A DNA stretch of 64,000 nt from Limnomonas spitsbergensis (taxonomy: Eukaryota > Chlorophyta > Chlorophyceae > Chlamydomonadales), in contig JAYJMM010000102.1 in assembly GCA_037349105.1 (NCBI GenBank), positions 1,860,001 to 1,924,000 of the forward strand, given 5' to 3'. Within the stretch, counting starts at the first letter, position 1. The number at the start of each line of letters is the position of its first letter. Shown piece by piece: positions 1-12,100 of this stretch. The notes under the pieces were generated by a model that was given only the letters and a program-made list of their open reading frames with translations, was not told where the DNA came from and ran no database searches. A program made the translations under genes and the position numbers.

Positions 1-140
1 GTGCGCGTGTGTGTGTGTGCATGCATGTGTGTGCATGTGTTTGAACGCTTGCGTGCATGTGTGCGTGTGTGTGTGTGTGTGCATGTGTGTGCATGTGTTT
101 GAACGCTTGCGTGCATGTGCGCGTGTGTGTGTGTGCATGC
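1..140 (+). repeat. (GT)n-rich microsatellite
   Basis: GTGTGTGTGTGCATG-type dinucleotide sequence includes a ~70 bp duplication of the phrase TGTGTTTGAACGCTTGCGTG. It lies in the ValRS intron that runs off the left edge. Confidence 0.9.
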
Positions 141-3100
141 CTATATCCGTCTCCCCGATCAATACCCATCTTGTGTTCCGTCACTCAAATTTGCCCCTCC
201 CCCCCCCTCCCTCCCCCTAGGACATCTACCAAGCCTCCTCCTTCCTTGAACCCATGCCTCTCACACCTTGTGTCCTCGCACACAATCTGCTGCTGATCAC
301 CACACCGCCCTTCGCCACCCCTTCCCCCTGCTCAGGTGAAATGGTCCTCTCCTTGTCCTCCTCCCTGTCCTCACTTTGCCTCCCAGCCTCTCCTGCCCAT
401 CTTGATGTTTTCCAGCCAGTTGTTGTCCCCCCCCCCCACTGTCCTCGCTTCCCTTTTCCAGGAGAAACGGTCCTCTCCTTGTCCTCCTCCCTGTCCCCAC
501 TTTGCCTCCCAGCCTCTCCTGCCCACCTTGATATTCTCCAGTCTGTTGTTGTGCACCCTCTCCCCTCTCTCCCCTCCCTCTTTCAGGCAAAATAGCCTTC
601 TCCCCCTCATCCTCCTCCTCCTCTCTGTCCCCACGTCGCCTCCCAACCTCTCCTGCCCACCCAACAACAGGCTGATGTTCTCCAGCCTGTTTTTGTGCAC
701 CCTCTCCCCTCTCCCCTCCCTCTTTCAGGCAAATAGCCTTCTCCCCCTCCTCCTCCTCCTCCTCTCTGTCCCCACTTCGCCTCCCAGCCTCTCCTGCCCA
801 CCTTGATGTTCTCCAGCCAGTTGTTCTGCACCCTCTCCCCTCTCACCCCTCCCTCTTTCAGGCAATAAGGTCCTTGCCTTCTCCTCCTCCTCCTCTCTGT
901 CCCCACTTAACATCCCAGCCTCTCCTGCCCACCTTGATGTTCTGCAGCCAGTTAGTGTGCACCCTTTCCTCTCTCACCCCTCCTTCTTTTAGGCAAAATA
1001 GTCTCCTCCTCCTCCTCCTCCTCCTCCTCCTCCTCCTCCTCCTCCTCCTCCTCCTCCTCCTCTCTGTCCGCATTCCGCCTTTCTGCCTCTCCTGCCCACG
1101 TTGATGTTTTCCAGCCAGTCGCTGTACACCCTCCACCTTCCGTCTCTTCCCTCTTTCAGGCAAATTCGTCCTCTCCACATCCTCCACCCTGTCCCCACTT
1201 CGCCTCCCTGCCTCTCCTGCCCACCTTAATGTTTTCCAGCCAGTTGTTGTACACCTTCTCAAAGCGCTCAGGCAGGATGGTGATCTCCTTGTCCGCAACA
1301 GCCTTAAGAGCAGGGCCTGCCAAGGGCTTCATGCGCACAAACCACTGCTCGCTGACCTGAGAGGGCCGGGGTCCAGATTGGCTGTTTAGGGTCGGCTTTT
1401 TGGGGTTCAGGGTGTAGATAGGGATGATCAAAGGCAGAAGGGGCTAAATTAAGGGTGAAGGGATTAAGGTTCATGCGCACAAACTGCTATGATTAATTTT
1501 TTGGGGTTAACTGTCCAGGGGGCAGATTTCAGGGGTCGCCGTTGATACTCAATATCCAGGCTTCACTGCTCAGTGTTGAGAGTTTAGGGTTTTTTGGTTC
1601 GCTGTTTCAGAATTGTGGTTTGGGGTGCACTGCTTGGGTTCAGGGTTTGCTGTGTATGCTGCTATTGCTGCTGTTGCTCCTGCTGCGGTTGGTGCTGTTG
1701 GTGCAGCTGCTCCTGCTGCTGCTGTTGCTGCTGTTGCTCTTGCTGCTGTTGCTGCTGTTGCTCCTGCTGCTGCTGTTGTTGCTGTTCTTGCTCCTGCTGC
1801 TGTTGGTGCTGTTGCTGTTGCTGCTGTTGCTCCTGCTGCTGCTGTTGGTGCTGTTGCTCTTGTTGTTGTTGATGCTGCTGTGCTCCTGCTGCTGTTGGTG
1901 CTGTTGCTGTTGCTGCTGTTGCTCCTGCTGCTGCTGTTGGTGCTGTTGCTCTTGTTGTTGTTGATGCTGCTGTGCTCCTGCTGCTGTTGGTGCTGCTGTT
2001 GCTCCTGTTGCTGTCCGTGCTGCTGCTGCTGCTCCTGCTGCTGCTGCTCCTTCTGATGTTCGTTCTGCTGCTCCTGCTGTGAACCCAAAGGTCCCCATAC
2101 ACGTTATTTTCTTTCCCCATGCTGCCCTCACCCCTCTTTCCCGCGCATGGCCCCTCTCTGCTGTCGGCCGCACTAAATAGGGGCTAAATAATTTCACTGC
2201 TGCCCTCCCCCAACATGATTCTTCCTGATGGTGCCTGCGTTCATGCTGCACTCACCAGTGGCTCGATAATTTCTCCACTGCGCTGCGAGCGAGGCACCCT
2301 GCAGAAAGAGGCAGGCCAAGTTCATAAGGAATGAGCTCTTTGGGGGGGGATGCAGGGAGGGAGGCCCAAGCTGTGGCAACAGCGGGGACAACATGCTTCA
2401 GGGGTTCAGGAAAATGGTTGGCGGGCTACACCACGGCTTTGTGTAATTCTTGATGGTCAGGGTTAAGGGTTCATATTTTGAGGTTCAAGATTGAGAGCTT
2501 CCAGTACACCTACTGTGTTTGTCATTGATGGATGGGACTTGGGGGGGGGTGATTTAAGATTCAGGGTGTGTGGGTCTCACCCACCGCATGATGCAGTTGT
2601 CCGTGAGGTTCAGGGTTCAGGGTAATTTCAGGGCTCAGTTTCAGGTTCAGAGTTCAGGGTTCAGAGTTCAGGTTTCAGGTTCAGGTTTCAGGATTTAGGG
2701 TCATACTCGACGCATGATGTATCTGCACAAATTGTTCGTCAGGTTTCAGGGATTTTGGTGTGTGGTTCAGGGTATGGGGCGTTCAACCACTGCATGGTGC
2801 AATTCTTCTTGATGGCCAAGTTCAAGGGCTTAGGGCTTAGGGGTAGGGTACAGGGTAACACCCACCTCATGGCGTAGTTGTCCTTCTTGATGGTCAGCCC
2901 CTCAGCCTCCATGTCGGCCCACAGGGTCTTGCGTGCCTTGAAGCGGTCAAGGCCAGCATACTTGCCAGCGTTGGCGTTCAGTGTTGCATCCTGTGGTGGG
3001 GCGAGTGAGTGAGGCCAGGTCATAGAGCGAAGCGCAGGGATCGGGAGCGGGAAAGGGAGTGGTCAAGGCCAGCATACTTGCCAGCGTTGGCGTTCAGCAT

Positions 3101-6100
3101 TGCATCCTGTGGTGGGGCGAGTGAGTGAGGCCAGGTCATGGAGCAGGGAGCGGGAGCGGAAGCGAAGAGCGGTCAAGGCCAGCATACTTGCCAGCGTTGG
3201 CGCTCAGCTTTGCATCCTGTTTAGGGGCGAGCGGATGAGGCCGGGTCATGAAAAAGGGAGAGGGTAAGGTCTAGACTGGCATACATACCAGCGATAGCAT
3301 TCAGCGTCACATCCTTTGGAGAGGCAAACGGGTAAGGCCACAACATGGAGCGGGGAGCGTGAGTGGGGAGCAAGGAGTGGTCTAGACTTGCATACTTGCC
3401 AGCGTTGGCATTCAGCGTCGCATCCTGTGGTGGGGCAAGCGGATGAGGCCAGTTCATGAAAGAGAGCTGGGTCTGGTGCATATAATAACAATGTTATGCC
3501 GCAGTGTTCCAGGCCCTGAGGGGTTAGCAATCGCCGTGTTGAAGATGGAGGTTGTAGCTGACTTGTAGCTGAAGCACCCGGACATATGTCAGTGGTGACC
3601 ATCACCTTGCTCAGGTTGTTGATTGTAGCTGAATTGTAGCTCAAGCACCCTAAAACAAACAGTGGCGGCCATCACCTTGTTCAAGATGTTGATTGTCTCA
3701 AGGTTGCAGCGCTTGCCGATCTCGTAATCGTTGACATCGTGCCCTGAAGCAGAAGGGGGGGGGACATATCAACACGAACACCGCAAGACAATCGAAACAA
3801 GGGGCAGGCGAAACAAGGAGCAGGCGTGGCTTAAGCCAGAGTGGTGAGACGGAACTGGACAGAAGCATGGTCAGATGTTAAAAGGTGTGGATCAAGGAGG
3901 TAGGAGCAAGGAGCAAGGAGCAACAGTAGGAGCAATTATTAAGTAGCTGGAGCCAACGTTAGCGCAGGGAGAGGACTGGGATGTGTGCGGGGCGAGAGGG
4001 TAGAGATAGGCAGGGCAGGAGGCAACAGGAGCGACACAGTTCAATCGTATACACTTAGCCCGAGCCAGATGGGCCTCTGCCGGGAGGAGGAGATATGTTA
4101 AAGATCATCCTGATATCTACAGGAGATCTACCCGAGATCTACCCAAGATCTACCCCCAATTAGTTGAAGTCCCTCCTAAATCCCCTCAGCACCCTCGCGC
4201 CATACGCCTAGCTCAAAGCACATTGTCGCCGTACCCCTAAACCATGGTCACATGCCCTCAGTCCCCAGAGCTGCCCAGCGGCGGTTCCAAGGGCAGAAGT
4301 GGTAGATAGGACCGGGAGGGGTGAGGGGCTGTGCTGGCAGAGAACCTTAATTTGGGTGGGGTGTCCAAGCAGTGGATTCCGATGTCTCCAAGCCTTACAA
4401 ATCGAGTGCCGTTTGCTTTTAGGGATATAAAACGCCTATTCTCACACACACAGGCTTGTCGGAACCAGCTGGAGTCAGACCAGCAAAGGCCGCGCCCCCA
4501 GCACTTTGACAAGATTGAGGGATGCAGGGTCCCCAAACGCTTTGGGTGGGTGCGTTGACACCGCGACATCAGCAAGTGTGACCTGCTCATGGACCCAGCA
4601 TCACGGCAGCGGCCACACTTGCACAGGTTCAGCATGTCTTTTAAGCCCTCTGCAGCCCTGAACACAGATACAGGTCGTCCTAAATATGCCTCAATACAAG
4701 GTATTGCCCCATCCCAAAAACACAACCCCTAAATATACCTCAATACCAGGTATTTCCCCCTCCTCAAATCACAAACGAACAACAGTCTTCGACAATCACA
4801 AACAAAAAGGCATAAGTAAGCAAACAGCCTCGCAAAGACCAGAAGCCTGAAACAATCCTCAGCAGCCAAGCCTAGTGTTTGACAGTCCGTAAAAACCACG
4901 AGTGTTCCATCGCCGTCACCACCCTGCTGACCCTCCCGCACGGTCAAGACGTAGATGCTATCTCGGCCCATGCTGCACTGTTTCTGAAACCTACACCTCC
5001 CCATGCAGGAAGCGTAGTTTCCTTTTTTACAGCGCATTCCCCCGTGGTGCCCGCACTTTTCTCTTGCTTGATGGCACATTCCCCAGCGGGGCGCGCACTC
5101 TCACTTCTCCTTCACTTCTCTTGACGGCATGCCGGGGGTGATCTGTCCATTTGCCCGCCACGATCCAGTTACCTCAGCGGAGTGGTCATAGCAGTGCTGT
5201 CAAAATTATGGTCCTAACGGTGGCTGACTTACGCAGTCACCGTAAGTTTAAGGCAAATTCAGCTACTTTTACCAGGAAGGGACAGTACTTACCAACACAA
5301 TTTCTGAATTACGGCGCTATGGCACAGCACTGGATCTTGGACACTCCAGCTCCAAACTCCCCGCCCATGCTGCTTTGTTTCCCAACTCTACGGAGCTTGG
5401 TTTCCATCTTCCTGACCCACCCGATGTTACCTCTACAGCGGCTATCCACACCCTTCAATTGGATCCTCCACAGTGCTGTGCAATTATGCCGTCGTCTAGA
5501 AACATTTTCAATGTTCACGGTCCCTTTGGTAAAAGTAGCTGAATTTGCCTTGAAATCACGTCATCTGAAACTCAGCTACGCACCTCAGCCACCGGAACGA
5601 CTGCAGTTGGCACAGTCCTGGTCCCTAACCTCCGTTAGGGTCTGCAGTCACCAACATGACCCTATTCACCCCCCAGGCGCCATCTTCAGCACTCCGGTTC
5701 CAAACTCTATGCCTAAATAATCGTCTCCGACGAGTCAAACCGTAAACCCTCAAACCCAAACCCAGTGGGGCATAGGTCCCTGCCTTCACCACTCACCGGG
5801 TGTAATCTTTAGCGCCCCGGTCCCGAACGCCATGTCCACGTAATCGTCCGCAATGACCCTGATGCGACGCCCCCCGCTGCACGGTACCACGCACTCGCGC
5901 CCGATGTACTTCTTGTATCGCTCATCCTCAGGGTGTACGGCCACGGCGGTGTCGCCAAGGATGGTTTCGGGGCGCGTCGTTGCCACGGGCAAGTACTCGT
6001 CGTCCCCCATGTCGGCCATGGGGTACCTTCACGCACGGAGTGGTTCCATGGAAAGCGGTTAAGGGATGGAGCGAGCGAGAATACGCCACGGCGGAGAACG

Positions 6101-9100
6101 AGGGAGGGATATCACACTGCGGGAAATAAATCATTCTCTCCCATGTTGGCAAAGGGGTACCTCAATTTAAGGAATGGTTCCAGAGCCACTGGTCAGGGAG
6201 GAGTGAGGTCACACCTCGCCCACACTAGTAATGGAATGAAATATCACCGGAGGGTGAGGGTGGGAGGGAGGACACACCTCGACAAAGGGTGGCGGAGTGA
6301 GATCACAAAGCGGTGGCGAGTTAGAGAGTGACATCAGACATCACCAAGGAGTGATGGAGTGAGAACACACCACAACAGCGAGGAAGGGAGTGGGATCACA
6401 CCTTGCATGAGGGTTATGGAGTGACATCAAACCATGGCGGAGAGGACTGGAGGGATATCACACAATAGCAGAGAAAGGGTGTGAAAGCACACCTTGGTGA
6501 AGAGGTAGGGATTGAGATCCCATCGTGGTGGTGAAAGAGAGATCACACCACAATAGAGTAGAAGAGAGTGAGATCACATCACAGCGGAGAGGGGAAAGTG
6601 AGATCACAGCTAAGTAGAGAGAGTGAGATCACACCACAGCAGAGAAGGTGAGAGTGAGATCACACCTCGACAAGAGAGAAAGAGTCAATAAGTGAAATCA
6701 AACCTCAGGAGTGAACACCTCAGGAGTGAAATCACACCTCAGGAAGAAGGGTGTGTGAGAGCACACATCATCTGAGAGGGAGGGAGGGATACCACCTCAT
6801 CAGAGGATGGACAAGTTAGATCACACCTCAACAAAGAGGTAGGGAGTGAGATCACACTTCATCGGCGGAGGAGTGATTGAGAGCACAGTTCAACAAAGAG
6901 GGAGTGAGTGAGATCACACCTCAGACAGGAGGGAGGATTAAAACGACACCTCATCAGAAAGGGAGTGTGTGAGGTCACACCTCAGCATAGAGGGAGGGAG
7001 TGGGATCATACCTCAGCGGAGAGGGAGGGAGGGACATTACACCTTATTGGAGGAGGAGAAGAGAGAGATCACACATCGATGAAGAGAGATTGAGTGAGAT
7101 CACACCTCAACAAAGAGGGGGGGGATCACACCCCATTGGCAAGGAAAGAGCACATGAGGAAGGGAAGGAGTGTAATAGAGAGGCAAGGATTGGGATCGCA
7201 CCTCAGTAAAGAGTGAGGCTCAGTAAGCTATACCCGGGATTCTACACTCCCTGGATTGCCTTCTGCTGGCTCGTTCATTGTGGAGGCACAAACACATTGG
7301 GTCGGATATATCCGTCAGTGTGTGGTTAACTTGTTGTAACAATGTTACACCTGCAGGACTGCATTGCACCACATGCTCGCACCTGCAGGTGCATTTATGC
7401 TCCCATCTCCAATTTCATCACATGCATCCATCCCCAGGTGACTTAATGCTCCCATCTCCATGTCACGCTCATCTTTGTCATCTACAGAAGGACTGATGCT
7501 GAACAACACCCTGGAACGTGATGCCCTCTGACAAATCAGATAACCAACAAACTGACAGCTGACACAAATCTCATTTTTTATTTGTTTTAACTCGTATCTG
7601 ACCAGTGGCTTGACTCCAGACCAGCTCCCCAGGCCCCTCCTTCATCGTCCCCCCTGCCCTCCATTGCCCCCCCCCCCTGCCCTCCATTGCCCCCCCCCCT
7701 GCCCTCCATTGCCCCCCCCCCTGCCCTCCATTGCCCCCCCCCCTGCCCACGGTTGCTACACACCTAGCCATCCGCCGATGCACACCTACTTGAAGTAATA
7801 GAGGAAGCCTGCCTCCTCCGAGTACTCAACCTCTAGGTCAGAGACCGCAGTCAGCATGGCCGGCGACCAGTTCACCATGTAGCTGCCACGGTACACCAAG
7901 CCGTCCTCATGCAGCTTCATGAACGCCTCAGCCACCGAGGCTGCGAGCAGGCACGGGGAGAAAAGAGGCGGGGTAAAGCTGGGCAGTGCGGATTGGAGCA
8001 GGGCGGCGAAGATACATCTAGTCTTGTGGGCCGGGTGACTAGGCGTGATCCACCCACCCATCCTCACGCTGATTCATGAACACCTCGGCCACCAAGGCTG
8101 CAAGCGGGCACGATGATCGTGACGAGGGCGGGGAGAAAGCTGGGGTCAGGGGGCGGGGGACAAGGGCCAGGCCTGATACACCCACCTGTTGTCATGCAAG
8201 TTTATGAACGCCTCGGCCACAGAGGCCGCCAGCAGGAGCTAGGGGCGGGGTGACGGCGGGGAGGAAGCTGGGTGCGGGGGTCAGGCGATAAGGCGCAATA
8301 CATCTGTCCCTCCTCATGCAGCTTCGTGAACTCCTAGGCAACATCAGCAGCCAGCCGGAGGGGGGAGGGGGGAGGTGGGGATATAGCTCCCAACCAGGCC
8401 CCACCAGAGGGCCCTCATCTCACCTCCTCCCTACCCCGATCACACTCCAACCAATTGGCAGCAAGGCCCCCTCATCATGCCAACCAGCCCCCATCAGAGG
8501 GCCTTCATACCACCTCCTCCCTACCCTAATCATACCCCAACCCATTGCCAGAATCCCTCTCCCCATAACCACCCGGACTCCCCGCCCATAGGCCCTCATC
8601 CCACCTCCCCCGGACCGCCTCGTTGCCTCTCACCCGACAGGCCTTCATCCAAGGTGTAGTGATCGCGTCTCCAGTCACAGAACGCCCCCAGGCTTCGCAA
8701 CTGCACATCAATGCAATCTACCTCCTACTGCTCCCCAACCTCCTCCAAGTCCCTTACCCGACAGGCCTTCATCCAAGGTGTAGTGATCACGTCTCCAGTC
8801 ACAGAACGCCCCCAGGCTTCGCAACTGCACATCAATGCAATCTACCTCCCACTGCCCCCCAACCTCCTCCTAGTCCCTTACCCGACAGGCCTTCATCCAA
8901 GGTATAGTGATCACGTCTCCAGTCACAGAACGCCCCTAGGCTTCACAATTCCACATCAATGCAATCTCCCTCCCATTGCCCCTAGTCCCTCACCTGAGAG
9001 GCCTTCATCCAAGGTGAAGCGCTCGCGGCTCCAGTCACAGGATGCACCCAGTCGTCTCAGCTGCTCTGTGATGAAGCCACCGTATTCGCGGCGCCATGCC

Positions 9101-12100
9101 CACACACGCTCCGTGAAGGCCTCGCGACCCAGCGCCAGACGGGTGGTGCCTTCTTTGACCAGGCCCTTCTCTACAACGCTCTACACCAACAAGCAGTGCA
9201 CGGGGTGAGCGGAAGGGGGGGGGGGGTAATGCGAGATACTCAAACATTGAAGGGTGTCGGGTTGAGATTCCTGAATCCTAAATCCTAAACCATACCGGGG
9301 GAATGCTATTAGATACTAACCGGTACCAACACCTGTACCTAGGTTCATACCATATAATTACCTACAAAAAAAAAAACATCGTCATTTCCTCAACAGTTTA
9401 ATCACGATGAGGGCAATCCATCAGGAAAATATTCAACAAGGCACCGTGTCAGTAATGGTGCAAAATCTGTCCAATGCCCTCTGAGCAGACTTCAGCAACG
9501 TGTGCACATGAATCCAACTGGCCTGGGTCAGAAGGGCCCGAGTCAGTAAAGAAGGTGCAGAGTGGATGGGGTGGAACAGGCCTGTTTCACAAAGCAAAAT
9601 ATATTATGCTGACAGGGCTTGACAAGGCGCAGCCAGCTTTCAGTTAATTTGAGACTCAGTTTGACGCCGAAATGCTTGCATGGCACCTGCACCCTGAAAC
9701 CCGCATCATTCGACAGAAACTATCTCCTAGATTGCGAAAGAAAATTTAGAATTAGCCGTCAAGTTTCCTCGACATAGCAGTACTCTGAAAGTACACAGGA
9801 GCAGGAGGCGCCTTCCCTAGCGCGCCTGCCCTGCTCCAGCCATGGCAAATGTAGGTATGCAGGGCATGCCGCACTTGGTTCCTGGCTTCAGTCGGCCCAC
9901 TCAGCGTCCAGTCACGCTGCTTCCAAGCACTCGGCTAGAAACCTAGCCTCTCGCCTCACTAAACAATTGAAAATAAATTGTCGCTCGGCAAATTTTGATA
10001 CGCCCTCGTTCTCTATCCCTCCAGGATTATCACATTGCTGAGACTTTTACGGGATGCCTTAAGCTCGATGCTCTACTAGGCGCCGCGCTCACCTGTGTGG
10101 CAATGCCAGCGTGGTCGGTGCCCGGTACCCATAGCGTCTTGCGCCCGTTCATGCGCGCGTATCGGACCATCACGTCTTCAATCGTGGCTGTCATGGCATG
10201 GCCCATGTGCAGGCGGCCGGTCACATTGGGTGGGGGCATGGACATCACAAACGGCTCGCCAGTGGCCGAGGGATCCGGCTTGAAGTAACCTTTGTCCTCC
10301 CACCTTTAAGGGCAGAGCACAGGCATGAGGGGTGGCCATGACGTTCAGCGAGTAAAAGAGAAACATTGACATGGGGGCATGGAACTGACCCCGTATTCAA
10401 ATTGGGAGGAGTGCGCCAGACTGACCAGCAGCCAAATCTGGGAAGCCAGCCCTGCGTGTCAGGTGCACAATTGAGGAAACGTGAGCAGCCAAGGGTGTGC
10501 CACCTGGCCATTTGGAATGGGGGGATACAGAGGGAAGCTCTGCTTGCTACTGCTTGAGGGTGCAGTCCTGCTGAGCCCCACTGTGTATTTAGTGCACACC
10601 AGAGCCCCACAGCCCTAGAGCCCCAATGTGTATTTAGTGCACACCAGAGCCTCACAGCCCTAGAGCCCAATATGTATTTAGTGCACACCAGAGCCCCACA
10701 GCCCTAGAGCCCCACTGTGTATTTAGTGCACACCAGAGCCCCACAGCCCTAGAGCCCCAATGTGTATTTAGTGCACACCAGAGCCTCACAGCCCTAGAGC
10801 CCCACTGTGTATTTAGTGCACACCAGAGCCTCACAGCCCTAGAGCCCCACTGTGTATTTAGTGCACACCAGAGCCCCACAGCCCTAGAGCCCCACTGTGT
10901 ATTTAGTGCGCACCAGAGCCCCACAGCCCTAGAGCCCCAATGTGTATTTAGTGCACACCAGAGCCTCACAGCCCTAGAGCCCCACTGTGTATTTAGTGCA
11001 CACCAGAGCCTCACAGCCCTAGAGCCCCAATGTGTATTTAGTGCACACCAGAGCCTCACAGCCCTAGAGCCCCACTGTGTATTTAGTGCACACCAGAGCC
11101 CCACAGCCCTAGAGCCCCACTGTGTATTTAGTGCACACCAGAGCCTCACAGCCCTAGAGCCCCACTGTGTATTTAGTGCACACCAGAGCCTCACAGCCCT
11201 AGAGCCCCACTGTGTATTTAGTGCACACCAGAGCCTCACAGCCCTAGAGCCCCACTGTGTATTTAGTGCACACAAGAGCCTCACAGCCCTAGAGCCCCAC
11301 TGTGTATTTAGTGCACACCAGAGCCCCACAGCCCTAGAGCCCCACTGTGTATTTAGTGCACACCAGAGCCTCACAGCCCTAGAGCCCAATATGTATTTAG
11401 TGCACACCAGAGCCCCACAGCCCTAGAGCCCCACTGTGTATTTAGTGCACACCAGAGCCTCACAGCCCTAGAGCCCCAATGTGTATTTAGTGCACACCAG
11501 AGCCTCACAGCCCTAGAGCCCCACTGTGTATTTAGTGCACACCAGAGCCTCACAGCCCTAGAGCCCCAATGTGTATTTAGTGCACACCAGAGCCTCACAG
11601 CCCTAGAGCCCCAATGTGTATTTAGTGCACACCAGAGCCTCACAGCCCTAGAGCCCCACTGTGTATTTAGTGCACACCAGAGCCTCACAGCCCTAGAGCC
11701 CCACTGTGTATTTAGTGCACACCAGAGCCTCACAGCCCTAGAGCCCCACTGTGTATTTAGTGCACACCAGAGCCTCACAGCCCTAGAGCCCCAATGTGTA
11801 TTTAGTGCACACCAGAACCTCACAGCCCTAGAGCCCCACTGTGTATTTAGTGCACACAAGAGCCTCACAGCCCTAGAGCCCCACTGTGTATTTAGTGCAC
11901 ACCAGAGCCTCACAGCCCTAGAGCCCCACTGTGTATTTAGTGCACACCAGAGCCTCACAGCCCTAGAGCCCCAATGTGTATTTAGTGCACACCAGAGCCC
12001 CACAGCCCTAGAGCCCCACTGTGTATTTAGTGCACACCAGAGCCCCTCAGCCCTAGAGCCCCACTGTGTATTTCGTGCACACCAGAGCCTCACAGCCCTA

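Noticed and set aside
1542..2251. Poly-Leu, poly-Gln and Ser/Asn-rich proteins
   Set aside because: They are triplet microsatellite sequence within a ValRS intron, open in all frames.
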